A stretch of DNA of 64,000 nt, from contig NW_003314408.1 in NCBI RefSeq assembly GCF_000143415.4, positions 47,650-111,649 of the forward strand, read 5' to 3'. The notes under the pieces were generated by a model, which did not search any database, was not told the origin of the DNA, and was given only the letters and a program-made list of their open reading frames with translations. Position numbers and translations under genes: made by a program. Source of the stretch: Selaginella moellendorffii (taxonomy: Eukaryota > Streptophyta > Lycopodiopsida > Selaginellales > Selaginellaceae). Below are positions 11,291 through 20,544 of this stretch, piece by piece (position 1 is the stretch's first letter; each line of letters opens with the position of its first letter).

Positions 11291-11316
11291 ATGGCAATAT
11301 AAGGCCACACGCCATT
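11291..11316. repeat. Element X palindrome, diverged copy
   Basis: Right half AGGCCACACGCCATT is good; the left half is only ATGGCA with an AT insertion. Followed by block C sequence, like copies 6 and 7. Confidence 0.55.
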
Positions 11317-11723
11317 CAAAGAATAATGCTAGTCGAGCATTTTTTGGTGCATTTTTGGGTTCAAAATTGCATGAGCCCACACGCTATAAAGTTTACCTGT
11401 ACCAAAAATATAAACAGCTTTATTTACTTGGGAATTTAAGTGGTTGAGGCATTTTTAAACTTACAAACACATGCCCTACTTACATTCTTTTGGTTGCTTA
11501 AATGTCAAAAATATTATAAACCTTTCTTTTTGCATTTTCAATGTTTTCAATTATGGTTTTTGATTTTCGCAGGACCAGCCTAGTAATTTATTTGCATCCC
11601 GTCATGTTTATAGCTAGCTTTCGTTTGTCCCCTTCGCTAGCCTGAGATACATCTGCTCGGCATCTGCCTCTTACAGCATTTGCCCAGAAAGGGCATCTTT
11701 CTTCATGCAGCATTTGCCACATG

Positions 11724-11742
11724 TTTAGGGTTTAGGGTTTAG
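11724..11742 (+). repeat. Telomere-like TTTAGGG repeats
   Basis: Two full TTTAGGG units and a partial third. The same tract occurs in the other B blocks at 12587-12605 and 13183-13201. TTTAGGG is the usual plant telomere repeat; two units are too few to be a telomere relic on their own and they are part of block B. Confidence 0.8.
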
Positions 11743-12214
11743 CAATTCAGTAGCTTGATAAACATGCAAATACAGAACTTGATGCAAAATCCTTTGATAT
11801 GTCACAATGCCCCTAGGACCATAAACACATTTCAATAGAGAGGGTCCTTTCATTTTATAACTCCTTACGTAGATCTTGGTGAAACCAGAGTTAGTGAAGT
11901 TAGTTTCTTGTGATCCCGCATCTGATTGTGATGTCCCTTTGCAGTGTCGATGGAAAGGTCAATGCACACCAAATTGTAGAATCTTAGAGCAAAATAACGG
12001 TCGGATCTATGGCAAATGCCCCTGAAACATTGTAAGGCTCGTGTGGTTTTATGTGGTGTCCGATCGATATGCTTCTTTGTAGGGTCATCAAGAAAGACAT
12101 TGTATACCATTCTATAAAATCTAGTTGTGATCTAACGGTTGGATCTCCAGAAAACTCAAAAAAATCTCACGCGTGTCAGAATATTCTAGGAATATACTCC
12201 TATGTGCCCCTGAA

Positions 12215-12238
12215 AATGGCATGCGGCCCCACGCCATT
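12215..12238. repeat. Element X palindrome, copy 6
   Basis: Arms AATGGCATG and CACGCCATT around CGGCCC, inside block C. Confidence 0.85.
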
Positions 12239-12810
12239 CAAGAGATAACGCCAGATGACGCCGAGCATTTTTTGGTGCATTTTTTGGGATCAAAATTGCA
12301 TGAGCCCACACGCTTGAACGTCACATCAAATCCTCTGACAAACTAGATCTTATAATTCCTCTGACAAATTTCAAACTGAGTAGCTTCTAGACTTTGCTGT
12401 CGGAGGTTGAACTTTGTCACATCATGTCCTTGCCTCGATCCAGCTGTGCCATGTCAGTGATTCGAACTTTGCCATGCCATGTCAGCGATCCGTGCCAAGA
12501 TTATTCGCCATGTAACTGCTCAGCATCTGCCTCTTACAGCATTTGCCCAGAAAGGGCATCTTTCTTCACGTAGCATTTGCCACATGTTTAGGGTTTAGGG
12601 TTTAGCAATTCAATAGCTTGATAAACATGCAAATACAGAATTTGATGCAAAATCCTTTGATATGTCAGGACCATAAACACATTTCAAGAAAGACATTGTA
12701 TACCATTCTGTAAAATCTAGTTGCGATCTAACAGTTGGATCTCCAGAAAACTCAAAAAAATCTCGCGCGTGTCAGAATATTCTAGGAATATACTCCTATG
12801 TGCCCCTGAA

Positions 12811-12834
12811 AATGGCATGTGGCCCCACGCCATT
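12811..12834. repeat. Element X palindrome, copy 7
   Basis: Arms AATGGCATG and CACGCCATT around TGGCCC, inside the second block C. Confidence 0.85.
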
Positions 12835-13542
12835 CAAGAGATAACGCCCGATGACGCCGAGCATTTTTTGGTGCATTTTTTGGGATCAAAATTGCATGAG
12901 CCCACACGCTTGAACATCACATCAAATCCTCTGACAAACCAGATCTTATAATTCCTCTGACAAATTTCAAACTGAGTAGCTTCTAGACTTTGCTGTCGGA
13001 GGTTGAACTTTGTCACATCATGTCCTTGCCTCGATCCAGCTGTGCCATGTCAGTGATTTGAACTTTGCCATGCCATGTCAGCGATCTGCGCCAAGATTAT
13101 TCGCCGTGTAACTGCTCGGCATCTGCCTCTTACAGCATTTGCCCAGAAAGGGCATCTTTCTTCACGCAGCATTTGCCACATGTTTAGGGTTTAGGGTTTA
13201 GCAATTCAGTAGCTTGATAAACATGCAAATACAGAACTTGATGCAAAATCCTTTGATATGTCACAATGCCCCTAGGACCATAAACACATTTCAATAGAGA
13301 GGGTCCTTTCATTTCATAACTCCTTACGTAGATCTTGGTGAAACCAGAGTTAGTGAAGTTAGTTTCTTGTGATCCCGCATCTGATTGTGATATCCCTTTG
13401 TAGTGTCGATGGAAAGGTCAATGCACACCAAACTGTAAAATCTTGGAGCAAAATAACGGTCGGATCTTGGCGTCCCGGGAGATTTCAGCGCCACTCTCCA
13501 ACTGTAAGTGGCAGAGTAGCGTTGCTGCTACGATCCGCTGCA

Positions 13543-13700
13543 CACACAGTGCACATTCGCCAGCAAGTCCGGCCTCGATTGTCACGCCTCCATTCGGCTT
13601 CAAATGGTAAGTCTTTTAGGCCACACAGTGGACATTCGCCAGCAAGTCCGGCCTCGATTGTCACGCCTCCATTCGGCTTCAAATGGTAAGTCTTTTAGGC
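13543..13700 (+). repeat. 79-bp tandem duplication ending in a splice-donor-like site
   Basis: CACACAGTGCACATTCGCC...AAATGGTAAGTCTTTTAGGC is present twice in a row (from 13543 and from 13622) with one difference. Each copy contains the same ATG|GTAAGT donor-like site, so an exon end may have been duplicated just upstream of the large plus-strand gene. Confidence 0.85.
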
Positions 13701-13709
13701 CAAGTAGTA

Positions 13710-13733
13710 AATGGCATGAGGCCACATGCCATT
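13710..13733. repeat. Element X palindrome, copy 8
   Basis: Arms AATGGCATG and CATGCCATT around AGGCCA. It sits inside a possible 54-nt intron (13686-13739, GTAAGT...CAATAG) upstream of the large gene. Confidence 0.85.
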
Positions 13734-13786
13734 CAATAGCAACATTGGCATGCACCGATTGGGCTCTTGAGTGCAGTCCAGTTACA

Positions 13787-13810
13787 GATGGCGTGTAGCC
13801 TCACGCCATC
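13787..13810. repeat. Element X palindrome, copy 9
   Basis: Arms GATGGCGTG and CACGCCATC around TAGCCT, upstream of the large plus-strand gene. Confidence 0.85.
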
Positions 13811-13846
13811 TTAGGATGCAGCCTCAAGACATCTGATGCAGTGGTG

Positions 13847-13870
13847 AATGGCGTGTGGCCTCACGTTATT
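13847..13870. repeat. Element X palindrome, copy 10
   Basis: Arms AATGGCGTG and CACGTTATT around TGGCCT, followed by TTCCAG, an acceptor-like end. Confidence 0.8.
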
Positions 13871-13903
13871 TCCAGCTGCTAGCTTTTCATCTGTCAGCTC
13901 TAA

Positions 13904-16900
13904 TTGTTGTGCATTTCTGAACAAGCGAGGAATTGCGTTCTTCTTCCAGCCACTGTCAATGTGGATGCAGAGAAGGGGGAGGAGCTCACCAGTTGGACTT
14001 TCGGGATGGAAGGCGAGGATCTGAGGCTGTACAACACAGATGGTGGGAGAAAAGAATGCATGGGGATCCTCATCCAAGTGACAGACACTCCATGCAGTTC
14101 CATGCAAGAATATGGACTGGCACTTGTGGTAGAGACAGCGTCCGCCTTCAAGATCCACCTTGCACATCCTAGCGGCTTCCCGGAGGGGGGCAGCGGCTAT
14201 GAGGAATTCCTAGAGGGAGCTAGGGAGAGGTTGTTTAGGAGGCCCAAAATTTCAAAGACGCTGTGGGTCTATGAAGATCACATGGAATCCACGGACCTCA
14301 CCTACGGCGATGTTCAAAAACTATATTCCAACATTGAGCCGTTGAGAGTGCCTCCAGTTCGCGAAGCAAAGGGGAAGGGGGTCGATCTGGAAACTACCCC
14401 GAAGCAGAAAAGGGTGGTCAAGCTCAAGCCGACGTCTGACTCTCCTGCTCCAAAAAAGAAGCTACTCGGTGATGCCATTGCCTCAGGTTCGAACACTACA
14501 CCCACCAAAAAGAAGAGCCGCAAAGAGCAGAAAGAGCAAGAAGAGGCAGCAAAAATCATCGCAGATAATAGTACTTGTTACTATTCTAACAAAGTATATA
14601 CAATCGACGTGAGCCGTATCGACATCCAAAGCAAATACAACCACAGGCTAGTATCTGATGAGTGGGTGAAGAAACTGAAGCAGAAGATGCTGGCAAGTCC
14701 AGTAACACCCGACATCGCAGACGTGATCCCCTACTACCGAACAATGAAGGGCGAGACGAGGTTTCTAGACTTGATCAATAGGAAGGTGTTGGACGATCAA
14801 AACATCTGGTTCTATGCCGTCTCCGGGCAGCATTCTAGCTTGGCGATGCAAGAGATAGTTGTGGATATTATGGTGGGCGAGGAGGTGAAGAAAGTCTTCA
14901 AGACAAGAGTTGTCCGCCTGATAAAAGGCAACTCGCCCCTCCGATCTATCATATACATCTCCCACGCGCAGAATGTCAAGCAAGAAACGTGCTACAAATC
15001 GGGTCTGCACGAGACATTGGCACGAACACGGAAGCTCTGGGTTCAGCTGAAGAAGCCACAAAAATCAGGACAAGGACGTGCACTAGCAACTAGCGTCTGG
15101 CAGGTAAGCCTCGTTGCATGTGGCATAGCATGTGGCCTCACGCCATTTCCATTGCAGGAATTCTCGAGTCTTCTCTCGAAAACACTGGGGGTCAATGACA
15201 CACTCAGCATCCATAACATTCTACTCGCGACAAAAGTTGTTTTTGACAAATGGGTAGATGTGCTGAGGAGGTACCATGACGGGGAGTTGCTAAACTCAAT
15301 GGGTGTGGAGGACGGCCGGAAGCCCAATGATTTGAAGCTCAACGCCTTGCGTTTCTTGCGGTCTCTAGACGACGATGACCTTCTCACAGTGGCTAATGCT
15401 CTTCTACGTGGTGAGGTAGTCTTCAACAAGACCAAAATGACTCCTGGCCATATTGTGACATACGAGGACTTGTGCACGACTCTGAGAGCTTGTGCGCTAT
15501 TGAAGGATTGGATCTTCGAGCAAGTGGCCGTGGAGAGGGTGAGCATCGACACCACACAAGAGATGATGGAAGAGCTGGAGTTGTCAAATGAAGACATCGA
15601 CGAGTACGTGAAGGGGGCCCCCAAGTTCATCGATCTGCTGCGGGATGCCACGAAAAGTAAAGCTGAGAAGTTGGATCAGTATCCAAATTTCATTAGGAGG
15701 GATGTCGACCGCCGGCTTCAGAAACAGCTCGACCCCGCAGCAGAGGCCTATCGAGAACCTTACCGGGTATACGTGAATTCGGATGAGGATCAAAGGTGGA
15801 GGAGCATCGTTTCCCGCGGAGATGAGTAGGTCAAGAACATCTTTTGTGTGATGGACTTCACAAACGAGGAGATCACTCATGCAGACAAAGTCAGCTCCAT
15901 CATTGACTTAATGGTGGGACTTGCGGAGGTGGAATCTTCAGTCCACTATATGATCTACGACTCCGAATCCTATCACAAGTTTTGGAAGGCCTTGAACGAG
16001 GTGAAGGCTCGGTTGAAAGGCAAGGAGATGCAGGAGATCCATGGGATAATGGCTAAGAAGAAGATACCGATGAATGTCCGCATCTTCACACTCGCCTTTG
16101 TTATTGGTCCTGCAGCAGAGTGGGACTGGAGTGACTTCCCAGCTTCGTTCGACAAGGCCGATCGAATTGATCTGAGGGAGGTCAATTTACCCGTGCCTGA
16201 GGAACTGAAGATGGCTATGGAGCTTTCGAATCTAGAGAAAGCTCCAGGTGCAGCATGGGAAATGCTCAGCTGGGTCTTCAACGCAATAGCAGGTGGGTCA
16301 CCTGTTTCCGACTCTAAGGGCAAATGCATTGTCGAGTACAACTGCGGCGGACTATTCTTTCGAGCCGCACTACTCAAGGGTGTCCCGTGTGTTGCGGTGA
16401 CAAACTCCATTGAAAAGGTGACTTCAATGGAGCATATAATTACAGTTGCCAAAGAAAAATAGTATCTTCTCTGCGAACCTGGTGAGTACGCACTTTAAGT
16501 TTAAATGTTATCTCACAAGCTCTGTATGCAGGAGCGTGGCCACCCCCAGATGCTAAAACGGCGTTAACAGCTACTGTTAAAGATACCCATGTTGGGCCGA
16601 GCTCACAACTTGCACAAGGTAAGGTCACGTGAGGCCTCACGCCATTTTGATTATAGATCGTTGTGAATATTCAGACACGAGGACTAAAAAGCGCACTGGT
16701 GGCGCGCCGAAGAAGGACAAACAGACAAGCAATAGGAAAAAAGGAGGTACAAATTATATTTGCAATGGCGTGTGGTCTCATGCCATTCCTTGCAGGAGAC
16801 ACTTCTTCAAAGGCAAAACAGGCAAGCACTAGCCAAGCTCAAACTGACAGTGGTCATAAAAAGCGAAAGCACGTTGGACAGTCGTCGGGATCAGAGGCGT

Positions 16901-19312
16901 TTGATTCGAAAAGGAAGAAGGGCAACGAAAAGATGATAGGTAATGCCTCGCGGTTATGGCGTGTGTGCTCATGCCATTCATTGCAGATCAAGGGCTGAGT
17001 GAAAGCAGCCAGTCACCACCTCCTGACTCAGATTCCTATGGCGGACTCCCCTTCCCCAATCTCAATGGAGAGGTACAATGGATGAGGGATGCTTTTCAAG
17101 TCAGGGCCACGTTTTTCTCATCTCGTCGTCTTCGAAGGGTGCAAGAACGTGCAGAAACCATGTTAAGACAGTTGGGTGAGGATACGGTCCTAGGTCACGC
17201 ACTAAAACAGGCTATGGATGTCTTGTATTTTGAGATGGAGACTCGGCCAGATGATTTTCCCAAGATGGTCCTGGAAGAACAAGCCATCCAGCCTGAGCAG
17301 CCTATGGAAGAAATGCAGGAGGGGGATGAAGAGCCAGAGAAAGATAATGAGCAGGAAGAGCAGAAGGACGAAGAGGAGGACAAAGAAGAGGAGGACGAAG
17401 AAGAGGAGGACGAAGAGGACTTGGATGGTCCTCACAATGGTGACGATCACAATAACGACGACAACGATGATGACGACGATGGCCAGCCTGAGGTGGCCAA
17501 AGAGCAGCGGAGGAAGGTCATACAAGACAAACCATCAGGTAAATAATAGTACATCCATTCCTAACCTTTTACCATTTCTAACATTGTCCATGTAGGTCGC
17601 AAAGCAAATGGTAAGTAGAGATTATTCAATTGAATTAAGATACAAACTCTAGCCTTTAGTGTCGAGGAAGGATAGTGCCAAGCAAGGGTCGAAACGTATG
17701 TCCAATCCTTCAGAATCAGCAGTGCGCCCAAGTGATATCAGTCCTAGTTCCTCAATAGCAGTTGATGGTAAATACAGTATAGTCGATTCAATGTGCTAAT
17801 GAGTTTATTTTTAGTAGCCAGTAGGGAGGATACCATCTCAATCGAAGGGAGATATTTGGACATGCATATGGATCCGCCAGTGGACTCTACTTGCCTGCAA
17901 GAGTCATCAGAGCTGGTGGAGGCTACTATCCATATCAACGCCAAGCAAGTTGACCACGCTCCACTTGATGCTGCCCATACCACTAAGTCAATCTTGTCCA
18001 CGTATCCAACTGACGGTGACCAGGCGCCATTGGACCCGCATGAGGCCGCCCCAGCCGCCGAGCCGGTCGTATCCTCATTTCCAACGGACTCAACGTGTGC
18101 CCAATCGTCTGACTGCGCGCCGTTGGAACCTCCCTACACCGCCCCTGCTGCCTGTTCGGTCATGTCCACTTTGCCAACGGAGGTACCAGCTGAAATGGCG
18201 TGTAATCACACGCCATCGGAACCACCCCATGCCACTATTGAGCCAGTTGTACCAGAGTCTACAGCTGAAATGGCATGTGCCCACACGCCATCGGATGCGA
18301 TTGACCCCACATTGTAGAGGAGAGTATTTTCGCCCTTCACGTTTCCTCGACCAAAACCCTCTCAACGACCATCGGGAGCACCATTCGCTAATATTGTAGA
18401 TGGTAAAATTGACTTGTACCATTTTTTATACTGACGCATTTCATTTCAGAGTCACGGCAAAGGTACTGTATCGTTTTTGATCTGAACGGTGTCCTTTTCT
18501 CCCATGAGCGTGGCTCGTCCTCGAATGTCACTGCACCCTCCAAAGCCTGCGGTCGCAAGTTGGTCAAAAGAGACAGATTCACATTAATCACACGGGAGAA
18601 ACTGCGGGATCTAATAATGACCATGCGACACTTAAAACAGAGGGCCGGGTTCAATTTGCAATTGGGAGTTTGGACATCCATGATGCGCCACAATACATTA
18701 ACGTTGCTACAGATGATGCATGATCAGACGCGAGTAATATCACCATTTGACTTTCTCCTAACGCAGGAGGATTGCTTGACTATGGTCCATGTGAGGGGTA
18801 GCAAGCCCATCTTCGTCAAGCCAGAGGCTGTAGTGATGAACCGGACTGCTAGGTCAAGTGAAATCCTCATCATCAATGACTCGCCGATTAAAACTGTAGT
18901 GAACACGCACACATATGCAGTGCACCCCATCTCTTGCAGTATGGAAACTAGGGAGAAGAAACCGTATGTTCTGGAGGACCTTGCAAAACGGCTTGGAGCG
19001 ATGGTGATAAAGAACCGGCCAGTCCAGGAGGTGGCTGCAGAAATCAACCAAATGGCGGATGGAACGGTATATCAGAAGCCATTTGATCGGACAGACACCA
19101 GTCATCATTTATGGCATGTATATTGTCTAGCCAAGCACTATCCGCATCTCCATAATCTGCTCAACTGGATGGGTTCTTCGACTACTGAACATGAGCGTGG
19201 ACATATTAGAGAAGAGATGGCATTACTATTGGGTTTAAATCCTGATAGTGTGGAGAGTGATGAAATTCCAAGATTATTGTATAGGCGTTGGAGGCAAAAA
19301 ATAACAGTCTGA
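13904..19312 (+). CDS. Large element X protein: ParB/sulfiredoxin-like motif, charged linker, C-terminal FCP1-like HAD phosphatase
   Basis: Ten exons join in one phase: introns at 15104-15157, 16482-16531, 16619-16656, 16747-16795, 16940-16986, 17539-17595, 17611-17659, 17768-17814 and 18403-18449, all GT-AG and 38-57 nt. The spliced length is 4,971 nt (about 1,656 codons). Residues about 225-330 contain VSRIDIQSKYNHRL and WFYAVSGQHSSLAMQE, recalling the GxHR-type motif of ParB/sulfiredoxin folds (weak). The middle is rich in KKR clusters and a long D/E tract (17300-17500). The end has YCIVFDLNGVLFSH, LGVWTSMM and ILIINDSPIKT, the three FCP1/NIF-type HAD motifs; the second catalytic Asp of DxDx(T/V) is Asn and INDSP replaces the usual LIDDSP. 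Three in-frame TAG codons (15827, 16460, 18315) interrupt the frame unless further small introns remove them. The true start is unknown: the open frame begins at 13904 without ATG; the first ATG is near 14005. Seen: frames and splice sites. Inferred: that all is one protein. Confidence 0.55.
15121..15147. repeat. Element X palindrome, copy 11 (in intron 1)
   Basis: TGGCATAGCATGTGGCCT followed by CACGCCATT, inside the 54-nt intron 15104-15157 (CAG|GTAAGC ... TTGCAG). The intron is a multiple of three and has no stop, so the frame stays open if it is retained. Confidence 0.8.
16624..16646. repeat. Element X palindrome, copy 12 (in a 38-nt intron)
   Basis: GTCACGTGAGGCCT followed by CACGCCATT fills 23 of the 38 bases of intron 16619-16656 (GTAAGG...ATTATAG). 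Confidence 0.8.
16764..16787. repeat. Element X palindrome, copy 13 (in intron)
   Basis: Arms AATGGCGTG and CATGCCATT around TGGTCT, inside the 49-nt intron 16747-16795. Confidence 0.85.
16955..16978. repeat. Element X palindrome, copy 14 (in intron)
   Basis: Arms ATGGCGTG and CATGCCAT around TGTGCT, inside the 47-nt intron 16940-16986. Confidence 0.85.
18194..18217. repeat. Element X palindrome, copy 15 (in open frame)
   Basis: Arms AATGGCGTG and CACGCCATC around TAATCA. It is read through as EMACNHTPS in the exon 17815-18402, or removed with an unrecognised intron. Confidence 0.85.
18269..18292. repeat. Element X palindrome, copy 16 (in open frame)
   Basis: Arms AATGGCATG and CACGCCATC around TGCCCA, read as EMACAHTPS, 22 bases before an in-frame TAG. 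The stretch GTACCAG (18249) to TTGTAG (18317) would be a 69-nt in-frame intron containing it. Confidence 0.85.
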
Positions 19313-19610
19313 GATGGCATGTATTTATTTAAAAATGTAACTTATTATGGCATGGGGTTCCATGCCATTGTATTAATATTAAAAGACAATTCTTTGAGAG
19401 GATTTGCATTATACTAGAAGTGTTACAGCATGTTATTGGAAGTCTACGAAGTTGTTTTATTAATAAGGGGAAAGTAAAGATTGAATGGGGACTTGGGCTC
19501 CACCTAGACTCGGAGCAACTGAGCTAATATTAAAAGGATGGAAAGAAATTTATATTTATATACTATATAAAGGTTTGGAAACCTTATTTTACAAGTGGGA
19601 TAATGACAAT
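19313..19610. other. Right subterminal region of element X
   Basis: AT-rich, no gene seen. A half palindrome (GATGGCATG) directly follows the stop of the large gene, and a full copy (arms ATGGCATGG and CCATGCCAT) lies at 19347-19368. A local inverted repeat AAGTGGGA...TCCCACTT lies just inside the right end. Confidence 0.6.
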
Positions 19611-19634
19611 TCCCACTTTAACGAAATAGAGCTT
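19611..19634 (-). repeat. Right terminal inverted repeat of element X
   Basis: Reverse complement of 7084-7107 with one mismatch. Base 19635 onward is gypsy family C gag, matching the uninterrupted gag at 32366 onward. Confidence 0.7.
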
Positions 19635-20088
19635 TGAGAGAGACGTCTCATCTTTGTGGTTACAACCCAAACCTGATCCGTCTCGCCAAAACATGTTTCG
19701 AGCTTCTTTTTGAACAATTGAAGATCCATCAGCTCCAGAACCACGACCCCTTTCATGCTCTTCTCCAAAAGCGGAGAAAACCATGACAAAGCTGCACCTT
19801 CGAGCAATGTCCTAATTGCGCCAATTTGAGACTTGGGAGTGGGGTACCACCGATGTTGAAGTGCAAAGATCAGCTCCATCTGGTTTAGAAATCCACAAAG
19901 CTCCGAACGCTTGCCTGAAAATTTTGCTGGGAAACTTACCTTCGGTTCAGGAACTTTGCTGAATCCTTGAGCTAAAAGTGAAGCAAGCTCCTGCTGTATG
20001 CGAAGAAGGGTCGCCTTCAGCTCAGTATTCTCAGACTAGATTTTTGCAAGGACTTCGGCAAAGAAATTAGGATGGCTTGGAGACTCCA
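19635..20088 (-). pseudogene. Gypsy family C gag, 5' half
   Basis: Minus-strand Gag starting near 20088 and reading PEPKVSFPAKFSGKRSELC, GFLNQMELIFALQ, LEGAALSWFSPLLEKS and VVTTKMRRLSQ, where it is cut by the end of element X. One stop (near 20040) breaks the N-terminal part. The same Gag, not interrupted at this point, is at 32150-32752. Confidence 0.85.
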
Positions 20089-20184
20089 TCGGCAAGAAGA
20101 AAGAAAAAAGGGGGAAAAAGACAAAGGCAATCAAGCAATTGAAACGAGCTAAAACAAAAACAAAAAGCACAATCTGAATCAAAT
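20089..20184 (-). other. 5' leader of gypsy family C
   Basis: Short untranslated leader between the LTR and gag. No tRNA primer site that I recognise; ATTTGATTCAGATTGTG directly follows the LTR. Confidence 0.6.
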
Positions 20185-20544
20185 TGTCAAGACCCCCAAC
20201 AAGATCAAGATTGGAAAATGCAAAAGAAAAAGAGAAAAACTAGTGGAAACAAAGAAGAAGCCTTAGATTAATGTTGATTCAAATTGTGGAGAAATGGAAC
20301 AAAGCTAACCTATATATACTATAGGTGATGAAGCTCCACCACTCTTGGATCGAGGACGGCCTAAATATAGCTGAGGTCGAGAAGGCGCCACATCATCATC
20401 AGTAATGTGGCTCGAGACTCAGGAATCGTACAAGAAATCAGAGAGTTAGGAATAGGGAAGTGTCACGAGAGTCAGGAATGTGGTCTGCAGGTCAGGAATC
20501 CAGCAAGAGTCAAGAATGTGGCAAGAATTGGGGGATTCCTGACA
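20185..20544 (-). repeat. LTR of gypsy family C, shared between two copies
   Basis: A 360-bp LTR with inverted ends TGTCA...TGACA. On its 5' side (minus strand) a purine tract TTGAGGAGGGGG precedes it, as expected for a 3' LTR; on its other side lie leader and gag, as expected for a 5' LTR. A TATA-like TATAGTATATATAGG lies near 20310-20325. One LTR therefore serves the end of one copy and the start of the next. Confidence 0.8.

Larger units (their letters stand above)
11045..13470 (+). repeat. Repeated block A-B-C of element X (three incomplete rounds)
   Basis: Three kinds of block recur in order. Block A (with CTCTGACAAATTTCAAACTG) is at 11045-11260, 12300-12515 and 12905-13110. Block B (with CAGCATTTGCCCAGAAAGGG and a telomere-like tract) is at 11655-12005, 12517-12690 and 13112-13470. 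Block C (with GTGTCAGAATATTCTAGG and a palindrome) is at 12095-12300 and 12690-12905. Copies differ by only a few percent. No coding frame is convincing. Such arrays fit subterminal or regulatory repeats of a large transposon, but that is inference. Confidence 0.85.
7084..19634 (+). mobile_element. Element X: 12.55 kb segment with 24-bp terminal inverted repeats
   Basis: The left end (7084-7107) reads AAGCTTTATTTCGTTAAAGT plus GGGA; the right end (19611-19634) is its reverse complement with one mismatch. Both ends abut sequences recognisable as gypsy gag, which fixes the boundaries. Inside lie two large genes, a small open frame, a repeated block and the palindrome family, none of which is seen outside these ends in this window. 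The flanks differ (gag A left, gag C right), so no simple target duplication is visible; recombination after insertion is likely. Calling it one DNA transposon is inference. Confidence 0.6.

Noticed and set aside
11724-13201. TTTAGGG tracts as a relic of a telomere or chromosome fusion
   Set aside because: Only two to three units each, and they are copied as part of block B.
7714-19368. Palindromes as a CRISPR-like array
   Set aside because: Spacing is irregular (tens of bases to kilobases), the spacers are genes and introns, and the DNA is eukaryotic.
7084-19634. Element X as an inserted giant-virus (NCLDV) fragment
   Set aside because: The genes have many spliceosomal-type introns and the segment has inverted ends; no viral hallmark gene is seen.
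7084-19634. Element X as a Helitron
   Set aside because: Ends are inverted repeats, no CTRR end with hairpin is seen, and no Rep/helicase motifs.
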